From Ruminococcus sp. AF46-10NS (GTDB taxonomy: Bacteria; Bacillota; Clostridia; Lachnospirales; Lachnospiraceae): a stretch of 37,611 nt of DNA. Location: contig NZ_QRNF01000032.1 in assembly GCF_003474435.1 (NCBI RefSeq), positions 1 through 37,611 of the forward strand. The letters are read 5' to 3'. Positions 1 through 8,705 of the stretch are shown piece by piece. Position 1 is the stretch's first letter; every line of letters begins with the position of its first letter. The notes under the pieces are model-generated. The model did not search any database. It was not told where the DNA came from and saw only the letters and a program-made list of their open reading frames with translations. Made by a program: the position numbers and the translations under genes.

Positions 1-26
1 AGGGTAAGCGGTTTTGCTTTAGCCAT
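1..26 (-). CDS. 5' end of an unidentified gene, cut by the window edge
   Basis: Only eight complete codons are inside the window, reading MAKAKPLT. The start is supported by a GGAGG ribosome site at 36-40 and by a promoter at 57-85. Too little is present to name a product. It is the next gene downstream of the corrinoid methyltransferase fusion but is separated from it by a strong terminator at 431-470 and a second hairpin at 141-177, so it is transcribed independently. Confidence 0.6.
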
Positions 27-56
27 GATATACGTCCTCCATATTTTTATGGAAAT

Positions 57-85
57 AGTATACCATAGAAATGAATATGAGTCCA
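57..85 (-). promoter_or_regulatory. Sigma-A promoter of the edge gene
   Basis: Reading the minus strand, a -35 TGGACT and a -10 TATACT are 17 bp apart, with a TGG extension directly before the -10. Transcription would start about 10 bases before the GGAGG ribosome site of the edge gene. Confidence 0.6.
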
Positions 86-124
86 TTTATTTAATTTACG
101 TTTCACTAGTGGATGCTCAACCAC

Positions 125-219
125 TAAAATAAAAAGAGAAGAACCCTCGCATGTATTGGTGGTACATACGGGGGTTCGTTCTTTGTTCACATGGAACATC
201 ATCATATCTTTTTTGCCTA
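125..219 (-). ncRNA. Putative short RNA or attenuated leader of about 90 nt
   Basis: A near-consensus promoter (225-253) is followed after only about 40 nt by a 15-bp stem-loop (141-177) and a U-rich tail at 125-140 on the minus strand. A short transcript would be made and stop before the downstream gene, which has its own promoter. No riboswitch class was recognised, and the overlapping 68-codon frame at 47-253 has no ribosome site and no family resemblance. It could be a small RNA, a leader with regulated termination, or a remnant. The rest of the stretch from 254 to 430 shows nothing else I can name. Confidence 0.4.
141..177 (-). terminator. Intrinsic terminator
   Basis: The arms 141-155 and 163-177 pair over 15 positions, with two positions that differ from perfect complementarity but can pair as G-U, around a 7-nt loop. 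On the minus strand the stem is followed by TTCTCTTTTTATTTT. Confidence 0.7.
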
Positions 220-224
220 CTGGC

Positions 225-253
225 ATTATAGCATATGCCGATTGTGAAATCAA
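225..253 (-). promoter_or_regulatory. Strong sigma-A promoter of the short transcript
   Basis: Minus strand -35 TTGATT (248-253) and perfect -10 TATAAT (225-230) with exactly 17 bp between them and an extended TGC before the -10. It points toward the hairpin at 141-177. Confidence 0.7.
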
Positions 254-430
254 TATGCTTCGTCTTTGTAAATCCGTGATTTTTCCACCGTTTGTCCTAA
301 AAATGTCACAAAATCATATTTTCAAAGCATCCCACACATCCAGAAATGGCTTAAAATCAACACTTTCCAGACTTCACAGTATAAATACATTGCTTTCTTT
401 TTTTAAAATCAATCAGGGAGAACACAGTAA

Positions 431-470
431 AATCCCCTGTCCGGTTGGGATTATTTCCGGACAGGGGATT
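431..470 (-). terminator. Terminator of the corrinoid methyltransferase gene
   Basis: A perfect 14-bp stem (431-444 with 457-470, CCCCTGTCCGG core) encloses a 12-nt loop and is followed by TTTTAC on the minus strand, about 80 nt after the stop codon at 549. Confidence 0.85.
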
Positions 471-548
471 TCGGTTTACATTATAGGATTTTCATTAATC
501 AGGATTGGGTTATATTATCATTGGTAAGGATTTTCTGTCTGTCAGATC

Positions 549-3389
549 TTATCTGCCAAGGGATTCACAGAAAGTACCTTTTACATCGCTCCAGTTCTTG
601 TCTGCATAGTCAAGAAGGTATACGGCCTGCTCCATGGACATCTCAGGGAAAAGAAGGAAGAGACTGTGGGAGCCATATTTCTTAACAATACGGTCAACGT
701 TTCTGATCCAGTCTTCAAATTCACCGGAGTATACTTTTACCCAGATGGATTTTCCCGCTGCGATGGCTTTGTCATAAATTACATCCCAGTCCGGAAGTGT
801 TCCGTCAGGGCCGGCATCACCGCTTGTCCACTGAAGAGCATCGATACCCTCGATCTCCATCAGTGCATCCATATGTTTGATTGCAGCCGGTCCGTCAAGG
901 TGATACAGTACATGGTCAACATTCTCAGACTGTGTACGAAGAGATGGCTGAATATATTTACGGAAGTCTTCCGGTGCCATCATTGCAGAGAAGTCACACT
1001 GCAGTTTTACAGTTCTTCCCGGTCCCCAGATCTGGAATACGGTGTAAGCGTTGCCGCCGTCTTTATCTTTAATTACATCGTAGAATCGATCATAGTAATC
1101 ATAGTAAACATCTGTAACTTCCTGGATACGCTGGCCAACTTTTTCCGGCTCATCCAGAAGATCGAACAGAGTATCCTGTGCACCACGTAAGGATGCAAGT
1201 ACATCAATGTTCTCCATCAGGTCAGGCATATCTACATAGAAATCATCTTTTGCAAGGGCACGGCAGTCTTTTGCAAGCTGGAGATGTTTTTTGAACCATT
1301 TGTTCTCAGGATCAAATGTAAGCTTCGGAACACCATCCCAGCCATCCAGGCATTTCTTGAACCATACAGTATCCTCTTTAAATCCGATATCAGAACCAAG
1401 GTATGCTGCTGTGGAACCAGGTCCAAAGTCAATATTCAGGTTCGGGAAGCTCTCTCCGAGAAATGCATGTGTGTCGCAGAAGTAACGGTAACGGGCTACG
1501 ATACGCTCTGCATTCTGGTACTTATCTTCCATATCTTTCCAGTACAGTTCTTTCGGCATGTTGTAATATTTACCCTGGCAGATCTGATCCAGATAGCCGC
1601 CCTCAACAGGTGTTCCATCTGAAAACTGCTCAACCTCAGGACGTCTTGCGATCACGCACATCAGTGGACGGCCGGTATTCTTATGCTGCCAGTAATTTGT
1701 AAATTTCTCTTTTGTCTCTTCCCAGTTGAGCTTGTATCCTTCTCCTGGTCCAGGAAGTTTTACTTTGCTGATATCAACAGCAGATTTATCAAATTTAACC
1801 TCCAGTGGTTTCTCCACATGAACTGCCGGGGCTTCTTCCTCATTTTCTTCTGCCGGTGCTTCTTCCTCTGCTACTTCTACATCCGGAAACTCACCAGCTG
1901 CTGCTTTCGCACAGAAACCGGAATCTGCATATTTCTTAGCCTGCTCTGCTGCAGAAGCTGCATCCTCTGTGTAAGCATCTGCTCCGATCTCATCTGCAAA
2001 TTCCTGGGAGATCGGTGCACCGCCAACCATGATCTTGATACGCGGACGAAACGGCTGTTTCAGAAGTGCCGCTACCGTATCACGAAGAGATGGCATTGTT
2101 GTTGTCAGAAGAGCAGAAAGTGCAACGATGGTCGCATCTTTGTTCTCTTTTACAACTTCGATAAATCTCTCGATCGGAACATCAACGCCAAGATCAATAA
2201 CCTCGAATCCTGCACTCTCGAACATCATGCCAACCAGGTTTTTACCGATATCATGAAGGTCTCCTGCTACCGTACCAAGAATGATCTTTCCTGCGCTTCC
2301 TGCCTCACCTGTAGCAAGGTACGGTTTCAGAACCTCAACGCCCTCTTTCATGGCACGTGCTGCTGCAAGCATCTGCGGAACAAAAATAATCTCTTTTTTA
2401 AAGTTCTCACCAACAACTGCCATGGCACCGATCATTCCGTCATTAAGAATTGCTGTCGGGTCACAGCCTGCATCCAGAGCTTCCTGAACACATTTTCCGA
2501 TTTCTTTGTTCTTGCCGTTTTCTGTTGCTTTGAATACGGCCTGCATTTTTTCTTCTGCCGGTGTCAGCTCTTTTGCTTCTGCCACCGGAACTGCCTCCTG
2601 TGCAGGTTTATCTTTGAATTTATCGATGTAGTCCAGGCAGTACTCATCTCGCTCAAGAAGAGCATTGGTTGCGTAGATCATTCCGATCATATTCTTATTG
2701 GTCGGGTCAACGATCGCGCTGTCCATTCCTGCGTTCATAGCCAGTACCATAAATGCCTGGTTGATATTCTTTCTTGTAGGAAGACCAAAGGAAATGTTGG
2801 AAAGACCACTTGTGATGTGGATATCCGGGTACTCTGCTTTGATCTGGCGGCAGCACTCTGCAAATACGGTCAGTGCTGTCTGATCTGTAGATAAGGTAAC
2901 AACCAGCGGGTCAATGTGAAGTCTGCTTGGTGCGATATTATATTCTTTTGCTTTCTCCATAATTCCGTGGAAAACTTTCATACGGCGTTCTACGGAATCC
3001 GGGATTCCATCGTTGTCACAGAGAAGTGCAACACACTCCCAGTCAGTATCCGCGATCACCGGGAAAATCGTGTCGATCTTGTTTCCCTCAAGGGATACGG
3101 AATTAACAAGTCCCGGACGTTTGCAGAACGGAATTGCTGCAACACAGGATTTTGCACTCGGGCTGTCTACACAAATTGGTGTATCTGTTACTTCCTGTAC
3201 AAGGTCGATCATCCATTTTAATGTTTCTACCTCTACGTCCTCTTCTACAGAAGCACATACATCAAGAAATGTAGCTCCTGCCTCTGCCTGTTTTTTAGCT
3301 CTCTCTCTGATAAGATCCGCATCTCTCTCAGCGATCGCTTTTGCAACTGACGGAATGGAACCGTTCAGTTTCTCACCAATGATAATCAT
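549..3389 (-). CDS. Three-domain corrinoid methyltransferase fusion (pterin methyltransferase, corrinoid protein, UroD-type methyltransferase)
   Basis: The 946-residue protein joins three modules that are normally separate proteins. Residues 1-260 are a methyltetrahydrofolate methyltransferase domain like AcsE/MetH, with pterin-contact residues D75, N96, D160 and N198. Residues 275-495 are a corrinoid protein: helical cap, then the base-off cobalamin signature DLHDIGKN at 377-384 (D377, H379, G382). A Glu/Ala-rich linker (about 503-530) leads to residues 545-946, a uroporphyrinogen-decarboxylase-like domain of the MtaA/MtvB superfamily (H830 in YHLDGP is a candidate metal ligand). From knowledge of O-demethylase and methylamine systems, the UroD-type unit would take a methyl group from a substrate, pass it to cobalamin, and the pterin domain would move it to tetrahydrofolate. 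The methyl donor cannot be told from sequence. The start has an AGGAGGG ribosome site 7 nt upstream. It appears monocistronic. A cytoplasmic enzyme; no corrinoid reactivase gene is visible in the window. Confidence 0.9.
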   Translation of the reverse strand: MIIIGEKLNGSIPSVAKAIAERDADLIRERAKKQAEAGATFLDVCASVEEDVEVETLKWMIDLVQEVTDTPICVDSPSAKSCVAAIPFCKRPGLVNSVSLEGNKIDTIFPVIADTDWECVALLCDNDGIPDSVERRMKVFHGIMEKAKEYNIAPSRLHIDPLVVTLSTDQTALTVFAECCRQIKAEYPDIHITSGLSNISFGLPTRKNINQAFMVLAMNAGMDSAIVDPTNKNMIGMIYATNALLERDEYCLDYIDKFKDKPAQEAVPVAEAKELTPAEEKMQAVFKATENGKNKEIGKCVQEALDAGCDPTAILNDGMIGAMAVVGENFKKEIIFVPQMLAAARAMKEGVEVLKPYLATGEAGSAGKIILGTVAGDLHDIGKNLVGMMFESAGFEVIDLGVDVPIERFIEVVKENKDATIVALSALLTTTMPSLRDTVAALLKQPFRPRIKIMVGGAPISQEFADEIGADAYTEDAASAAEQAKKYADSGFCAKAAAGEFPDVEVAEEEAPAEENEEEAPAVHVEKPLEVKFDKSAVDISKVKLPGPGEGYKLNWEETKEKFTNYWQHKNTGRPLMCVIARRPEVEQFSDGTPVEGGYLDQICQGKYYNMPKELYWKDMEDKYQNAERIVARYRYFCDTHAFLGESFPNLNIDFGPGSTAAYLGSDIGFKEDTVWFKKCLDGWDGVPKLTFDPENKWFKKHLQLAKDCRALAKDDFYVDMPDLMENIDVLASLRGAQDTLFDLLDEPEKVGQRIQEVTDVYYDYYDRFYDVIKDKDGGNAYTVFQIWGPGRTVKLQCDFSAMMAPEDFRKYIQPSLRTQSENVDHVLYHLDGPAAIKHMDALMEIEGIDALQWTSGDAGPDGTLPDWDVIYDKAIAAGKSIWVKVYSGEFEDWIRNVDRIVKKYGSHSLFLLFPEMSMEQAVYLLDYADKNWSDVKGTFCESLGR

Positions 3390-3704
3390 GGCGTTCCCTC
3401 CTAATTATTCAATTTATTCTCAATAATCTGCACTCATCTTTATTAAGTGATTATATTTTAACGCCCTGATTTTTACATAACCTCTGTTATCCATTTGTAT
3501 TATTATACTATCTTATGATTTTTTCTGTGGTTTTTTGTGAATTTTTAAACAAAAATATCCCCGTTGCCACAAAAATACTCATCATTTTATCAACAAACAA
3601 CGAATATTCTCGAAATCAACGGGGATTTCTGTATAATTCTATGGTATCTGAATGTGGAAACTATACTATCCTACGATTCACCTGATATCAGGCAGATCAT
3701 TCAT
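3390..3704. other. Intergenic region between ridA and the methyltransferase fusion
   Basis: This 315-bp AT-rich stretch has no gene. It holds the ribosome site of the fusion gene, two possible minus-strand -10 boxes (TATAAT at 3450-3455 and at 3502-3507) without convincing -35 boxes, and the inverted repeat that probably ends ridA transcription (3557-3626). Confidence 0.5.
3557..3626 (-). terminator. Probable terminator downstream of ridA
   Basis: ATCCCCGTTG (3557-3566) and its exact complement (3617-3626) form a 10-bp stem followed on the minus strand by ATTTTTGTTT. The loop is unusually long (50 nt), though it contains further short self-complementary stretches. Confidence 0.5.
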
Positions 3705-4076
3705 TTATACAGCTGCGATCACCTCTACTTCGCAGAGAACGTTTTTTGGAAGTGTCTTCACTGCAACACAGGAACGTGCCGGTTTATTTACAAAATATTT
3801 CGCATATACTTCGTTAAATGCAGCAAAATCATTCATATCTGCAAGGAAACATACTGTCTTAACGGCTTTCTCATAGCTGGTACCAGCAGCTTCAAGAACT
3901 GCTCCAAGATTCTTCATCACACGATCAGCCTGCTCCTCGATCGTTGTTCCGACAACTTCACCTGTTGCCGGATCCACCGGGATCTGTCCAGATGTGTAAA
4001 GAGTATCTCCATGGATGATAGCCTGGGAATATGGTCCGATCGCTGCCGGTGCATTGTCTGTATGTACTGTTGTCAT
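3705..4076 (-). CDS. ridA: RidA family enamine/imine deaminase
   Basis: The 123-residue product matches the length and fold signature of the Rid (YjgF/UK114) family. It has the N-terminal AAIGPYSQA motif, the central SGQIPVDPATGE stretch, and the C-terminal PARSCVAV segment whose arginine binds the substrate carboxylate in active RidA proteins. It hydrolyses reactive 2-aminoacrylate and related imines released by PLP enzymes, in the cytoplasm as a trimer. An AGGAG ribosome site precedes the ATG. It lies downstream of the beta-lactamase-like gene with about 127 bp between them, in which no clear terminator or strong promoter is visible, so co-transcription is possible. Confidence 0.93.
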   Translation of the reverse strand: MTTVHTDNAPAAIGPYSQAIIHGDTLYTSGQIPVDPATGEVVGTTIEEQADRVMKNLGAVLEAAGTSYEKAVKTVCFLADMNDFAAFNEVYAKYFVNKPARSCVAVKTLPKNVLCEVEVIAAV

Positions 4077-4203
4077 AATACATTCTCCTCTCTTTGTGAG
4101 CTGTCCTTGTTACTGCTCAGGTATTCTTAATAATAGTCCATGAAATCAGCTCGTCAGAAATAAATCTTTGCTTTCACAGAACGCTATAATTTTAGCTCAC
4201 ATA

Positions 4204-5687
4204 TCACTTCTGGTCAAGCTGCATGTTCAGATAATTATAAACAATTCCGGAAATATCCTGAATATGTGAAACAGCCTCTCCTTCCTGGCAGTTCTCTGAC
4301 ATCACACAGAGAATATATGTTGTCTTCTCACCGTACACAATGGCAATATCATGCTGATCTGTATCTGTCTCACCGGTCTTGTTGGCAATTTCCACAGATG
4401 CTGAAACGCCGCTCGGAATCTTGGTCGTTACCTGCTGGTTCAGGAGAAGGTTCAACATCGCTTCTGATGCTTCTTTTGATACACATTCTCCATTATATAT
4501 CCCTTCCAGAAGCTGCGCACAGTCTTTTACAGAAGTGGTGTTTCTTCCACCCAGCCTGCATCTTTCGAAGATGACGGGCTTAGAATATGCTGCACAGATG
4601 TATCCAAATATTTATTCTCTGCAAGAAAAGCATTCACAGCTTCTGCACCGTCTTTAAATACGCCAGAGGCGGTCTGCAGACGCACCAGTTCATTAAAAGA
4701 TTCGTTATCGCTGACTGTGATCATATTCCAGAGAAGATCATTCACCTTCGTCGATACAGCCGGATCTGAAATATCTTTCTTCAGTTTTTCCGCTTCATTC
4801 TGAAGCACTGCATCCATATTCGCATAGGTCTGTGCCATCACAAAAACCTTGATCAGACTGGCAGAATACAGAGACTGGCTGTTGATCTCAAACTTTTTAT
4901 CTTCTGTGAGATCTTTCACATAAACGCTCCATAGTCCTTCATAGCTGCTCAGAAGTTCTGTAAGCCTTGTTTCCAGACCTTTCATTCCCAGATTTTTAGT
5001 TTCTACTTTGCCGCTTTCATCTACCGGAAATCCCTCCGGAGTCTCGCCGTTTTCCTGAAATAATGCTCCATTTTCGCCACCAAAATAGTAATAACCGTCA
5101 AACAGCCGCCCTGCCATGCTCATTTCCAGATCATGGATTCCCTTATCTGTGACCATTTTTCCATATTTATTGAAATAATAAAAACCATTGTAAGTTATAT
5201 TATCCACCACAAGATTATCCATATATCGTACCTGAGGTGCTGCACTTAATTTCCCCAGATTATTTACCATATAGAGTCCATTAAAAGAAATCTCCCCTCC
5301 GTTTCCGTCATCGGACACTGCTGTAAGATCCTTAAGCTGGAGCATATGGGAATTTCCTGCTGCAAACTTACCACTCTCGTCATGATAATAATAACCGTCA
5401 AACACAGTCCCATTGATGACAAAATGATCAAAATAGTGTACAGCTGGTGTACTATCTCTTGTACCATCCTCATTCAGGCAGTAAAATCCGCTGCTTTTTA
5501 ATATATATTTCCCGCTTCCGTCGGGAATGGGAAGTATCTGGGACTCCTCTGTAACAGAATCAAGGCTTCCCTGTGTTGTCTGCTGTGCTCCTGCCACAAT
5601 TACAGTCTGGGTGAGCATTGCCGCAGTGAGGCAGACTGCCAGTGCTTTGTATATTTTTTTATGTCTCATATACTTCTCTTTCATCAT
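4204..5687 (-). pseudogene. Secreted serine beta-lactamase-like protein with cell-wall-binding-type repeats, frameshifted
   Basis: The N-terminal frame (4527-5687) begins with a signal peptide (hydrophobic core ALAVCLTAAMLTQ). Four or five aromatic repeats of the glucan/choline-binding type follow, each with a GYYYH or GFYYF motif. Then comes a class A beta-lactamase-like fold with SxxK (SLIK) and SDN. The frame stops early, but the true C-terminus continues in another frame down to 4204 and holds the KTG motif. Adding one base in the GGG run at 4550-4552 restores GWGGRNTTSVKDCA and a continuous protein. No Glu166-type omega loop is evident, so a role as a cell-wall-anchored serine hydrolase or D,D-peptidase is as likely as antibiotic hydrolysis. 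The ATG at 5669 (MRHKK) has a weak AAAGAG site, whereas the ATG at 5687 has none, so 5669 is the likelier start. Either a real frameshift or a sequence error. Confidence 0.8.
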
Positions 5688-5726
5688 TCTGATTATTCAG
5701 TAACTATCTCTTTTAAAGACTCTATA

Positions 5727-5754
5727 AGTATATCGGATTTCCCCATTCTGTCAA
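5727..5754 (-). promoter_or_regulatory. Promoter of the beta-lactamase-like gene
   Basis: Minus-strand perfect -35 TTGACA (5749-5754) and -10 TATACT (5727-5732) with 16 bp between them. The -35 box overlaps the stop codon of the upstream helicase gene. Confidence 0.75.
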
Positions 5755-8114
5755 GTAAACCGCTTCCAGAAATTTTTAAGTGCTCCCTCTACAGTGTCCA
5801 GTCTGCAGCTGCTCCGGTCTCTCCATTCCCGTGGAAATATCTCCTCATAATCCCGTCCCAGAAAACGGTCATCCAGAAGCAGGATCACTCCTTTATCTTC
5901 TTTTGTGCGGATCACACGACCGGCAGCCTGGAGCACTTTATTCATTCCCGGATAACGATAGGCATAATCAAATCCTGCATGGTTTTTCCTGTTATAATAT
6001 TCCCTCAAAATCTCTCTCTCACTGCCTATCTGCGGAAGTCCTGTTCCCACGATCACTACACCGATCAGACTCTCCCCTGTAAGATCCACTCCCTCGGAGA
6101 AAATCCCTCCAAGAACACAAAACCCCACAAGCGTCCCTTCTCTGCTCTGAAACTCTTCCAGAAATTCTTCACGTGCACGCTCTGTCATATCAGAGCTCTG
6201 CCGGATACAGCGAACCCAAGCTACGGAAAATTCCTCCTCATAAACCCGGTATACATCCTCCATTAATTTATATGACGGAAAAAATATCATATAATTTCCC
6301 TGACGCTGCCACACACATCTGGCAATGTACTCTGCAAGTTTACGGTACTCTGAGTAATTTCTTCGTGTATATTTGCTGCTTACATCACAGCCGATCATGA
6401 TCTGACGGTTCTCTGTTGGAAAAGGTGATCTTACATAAATTCCATAAGCATTCTTATCTGTTGTAAGAAGTTCCCGGTAATACAGCATAGGAAAAAGTGT
6501 TGCGGAAAAAAATACCGTACTTTTTCCTTTTTTTAGGTATTCTCCCAGATTTACTGCCGGATTCACGCAAAACAGCCGAAGCCTGAAATCCGTTTCCCCG
6601 CATTTCTCTGTGTATACAACATAGTTCTCATCCACAAGTTCCGATACATTAAGGAAATCCCTCACTGTAAAATAGAATTCCAAAATCTCCTTACGGAGTT
6701 CTTCCTCCATATTCTTATCTTCAAGAATCTCCTCCAGCTGGCCGGATATTGTAAGAAATGTAAGGGGCAGAGGACCCGGGGTTGCAAGCACCTGGTATTC
6801 ACTTCCATTCTCTCCCAGATTATCTTCCAACTCCTGCATCTGGCGGTTAGCTTTATCCAGAGTCCTAGCAAGCTTCGGAAATAATCTTCGGACTTTTCTG
6901 CGCAGTGTTACAATATTCCCGCGGTATATATCGGCACTGTACATCTCCCTGCCGCGTTCCACCAGATTGTGAGCCTCATCAATAAGAAAAATATAATCCC
7001 CCGAAATGTTATCTCCAAAGAACCGCTTCAGATGTACATTGGGATCAAAGGCATAATTATAATCGCAGATCACTCCGTCTGTCCAGATGGAAAGGTCCAG
7101 ACACATCTCAAAAGGACATACCTGCCATTTCCCAGCATGTTCCCGGATTACTTCCCGGGAATATACTTCTTCCGTTGTCCACAATTCATAAACCGCATCA
7201 TTCACACGGTCAAAATGCCCCTTTGCATAAGGGCATTTCTCCGGGGTACACTCTGGCGTATCAAGAAAACACAGCTTCTCTTTGGCTGTAATGGAGGTCA
7301 CTTTAAATTTCAGGCCTTTCTCCCGCAGAATACGAAAAGCCTCCTCTGCTACTGTTCTTGTGATCGTCTTGGCTGTAAGGTAAAAAAGCGTCTCACCTTT
7401 TCCCTCTCCGATGGCACGTACAGCCGGAAAAACAGCTGACATGGTTTTTCCAACCCCTGTAGGAGCCTGTACAAAAAGTGTACGGCCGCTGGAAACAGTA
7501 TGATACACACCACTGACGATTTCCCGCTGACCTTCTCTGTACGGAAAAGGAAACTGCAGGTCTGTCATGGAATCATTTCTCTGTTTTTTCCATGAAATGG
7601 AGTATGCGATCCATTTATGATAAGCATCCAGCAGTTTCTGATACCAATCCTGCAATTTTTCCATGGAAAAATCCTCCCGGAATCGTCTGGTATCCTCTGT
7701 ATCAAGATGGGAATATGTCATCTGGATTCCAATCCGCTTAAGGCCTTCCTTCTCCCCGTAGATCAGGCCATAACACATCGCCTGTGCACGGTGAACAGGA
7801 ATCGGTGCTTCCATGGCCTGAATATTTCCATAAGTTCCCTTGATCTCATCAATAAAGACCTGTCCTTCTTCTGTAAATATCCCGTCAGCGCGGCCTTCCA
7901 CCTGGATGATCACATCCTCATATTCATTTTCTCTTTTCAGGGAAACCTCTGACTGATAATCCCCTTTCATGCTTCTCTGGATCTTTCGGTGGATCCTGCC
8001 GCCTTTCAGCATGGCTTCTTTATCCCCGGTACCCCGGCCGTTATCCAGATCCCCGCTTCTAAGTATAAATTCGACCAGATTCCTCACAGAAATCCGAACC
8101 CGCTCTTTCTCCAT
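5751..8114 (-). CDS. PD-(D/E)XK nuclease fused to an XPD/DinG-type iron-sulfur helicase
   Basis: Counting from the ATG at 8114, which has a CAGGAG ribosome site 8 nt upstream, the protein has 787 residues. An upstream in-frame ATG at 8159 lacks a good site. The N-terminal 110 residues carry a RecB-like nuclease signature (D77, E90-I-K92). The helicase has Walker A PTGVGKT near 218-224, a cysteine-rich insertion (C282, C289, C294, C333, C338) expected to hold a 4Fe-4S cluster, the DEAH box LIDEAHNL at about 377-384, and motif VI QAAGRVIRT near the C-terminus. This is a superfamily 2 5'-3' DNA helicase family tied to repair or resolution of unusual DNA structures. The cellular role of the nuclease-helicase version is not established from sequence. 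It is not clearly in an operon: an intrinsic terminator lies upstream at 8231-8276 and the beta-lactamase promoter overlaps its end. Confidence 0.88.
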   Translation of the reverse strand: MEKERVRISVRNLVEFILRSGDLDNGRGTGDKEAMLKGGRIHRKIQRSMKGDYQSEVSLKRENEYEDVIIQVEGRADGIFTEEGQVFIDEIKGTYGNIQAMEAPIPVHRAQAMCYGLIYGEKEGLKRIGIQMTYSHLDTEDTRRFREDFSMEKLQDWYQKLLDAYHKWIAYSISWKKQRNDSMTDLQFPFPYREGQREIVSGVYHTVSSGRTLFVQAPTGVGKTMSAVFPAVRAIGEGKGETLFYLTAKTITRTVAEEAFRILREKGLKFKVTSITAKEKLCFLDTPECTPEKCPYAKGHFDRVNDAVYELWTTEEVYSREVIREHAGKWQVCPFEMCLDLSIWTDGVICDYNYAFDPNVHLKRFFGDNISGDYIFLIDEAHNLVERGREMYSADIYRGNIVTLRRKVRRLFPKLARTLDKANRQMQELEDNLGENGSEYQVLATPGPLPLTFLTISGQLEEILEDKNMEEELRKEILEFYFTVRDFLNVSELVDENYVVYTEKCGETDFRLRLFCVNPAVNLGEYLKKGKSTVFFSATLFPMLYYRELLTTDKNAYGIYVRSPFPTENRQIMIGCDVSSKYTRRNYSEYRKLAEYIARCVWQRQGNYMIFFPSYKLMEDVYRVYEEEFSVAWVRCIRQSSDMTERAREEFLEEFQSREGTLVGFCVLGGIFSEGVDLTGESLIGVVIVGTGLPQIGSEREILREYYNRKNHAGFDYAYRYPGMNKVLQAAGRVIRTKEDKGVILLLDDRFLGRDYEEIFPREWRDRSSCRLDTVEGALKNFWKRFT

Positions 8115-8230
8115 TAATTTCGCTCCTGCCAGATACTGTCCGCTTTCATATTCCGTCATGCGGAAATCAGCCTTTCTCTTCCAGAGAGATTATACCATAA
8201 AATCCTTGGAACCGTCCCTTCATATAATAA

Positions 8231-8276
8231 AAAAGGACGCATGTTCTGCTTTTTCTTTCGTGAACTGCGCCCTTTT
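8231..8276 (-). terminator. Terminator of the HPr-like gene (possibly bidirectional)
   Basis: The arms 8231-8246 and 8262-8276 (GGACGCATGTTC against GAACTGCGCC) form a stem with a U-run (TCCTTTTTTATTAT) on the minus strand. The plus side also ends in a T-rich run. Confidence 0.75.
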
Positions 8277-8305
8277 ATTATTGTTTCCCTTTTTTCATAT
8301 TTTCC

Positions 8306-8527
8306 TCATCCCACTGCATACTTGGAAAGAACCTGTTTAAATTTCTCGTCCTCACCATAGCATTTCACTGTCAGTGTCTGTGTCAGATCCAAGCTGAGAA
8401 GTCCTAAGATAGACTTTGCATCAATAATGATACGATTGTAAAATACATCAATATCAAAATTGCACTTGCTGGCTGCGCTGACAAACTCCTGAGCACTTTT
8501 CTCGTCCAGTTTAATCTGCTGCTCCAT
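8306..8527 (-). CDS. HPr-like protein without the active-site histidine (Crh-like)
   Basis: The 73-residue product aligns with HPr from about HPr position 8 onward. It keeps the regulatory segment DAKSILGLLSL, where Ser39 is the equivalent of Ser46, the residue phosphorylated by HPr kinase. The loop that should read GIHARPA is replaced by KLDEKSA, so Asp8 sits where His15 would be. It therefore cannot carry a phosphate from Enzyme I and is better compared with Bacillus Crh, which also lacks His15 and acts as a CcpA co-repressor. That comparison is inference. The ATG at 8527 has an AGGCAGG ribosome site; an upstream in-frame ATG at 8578 does not. It has its own promoter and terminator, so it is a single-gene unit. 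Confidence 0.8.
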   Translation of the reverse strand: MEQQIKLDEKSAQEFVSAASKCNFDIDVFYNRIIIDAKSILGLLSLDLTQTLTVKCYGEDEKFKQVLSKYAVG

Positions 8528-8567
8528 CGTTAACTGCCTGCCTTTCTGAAATAATTGGTATGTGATA

Positions 8568-8596
8568 GTTTTACACAAAAGTTAAGTTTTTGTCAA
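8568..8596 (-). promoter_or_regulatory. Promoter of the HPr-like gene
   Basis: Perfect minus-strand -35 TTGACA (8591-8596), 17 bp spacer, then TAAAAC (8568-8573) as a weaker -10. Transcription would start about 30 bases before the ATG at 8527. Confidence 0.5.
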
Positions 8597-8705
8597 TACT
8601 GTTTGTTTCATATCAAGCGTTTTTCGACACAATGTACAATATCTTTTGTCTTTATTTTGGAAATTCTGTCAGATTTGTTTGGATTTTTTTTGGAAAATAA
8701 CATAA

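Noticed and set aside
141..190. Possible T-box (TGGTGGTACA) on the plus strand near the hairpin
   Set aside because: The conserved TGGNACC/GCG core is not met and no plus-strand gene follows.
47..253. A 68-codon minus-strand frame over the short transcript
   Set aside because: No ribosome site, crosses the promoter and terminator, and no recognisable features.
1683..2894. A 403-codon plus-strand frame opposite the methyltransferase fusion
   Set aside because: Cys- and Phe-rich shadow with no domain; the minus-strand protein accounts for the whole stretch.
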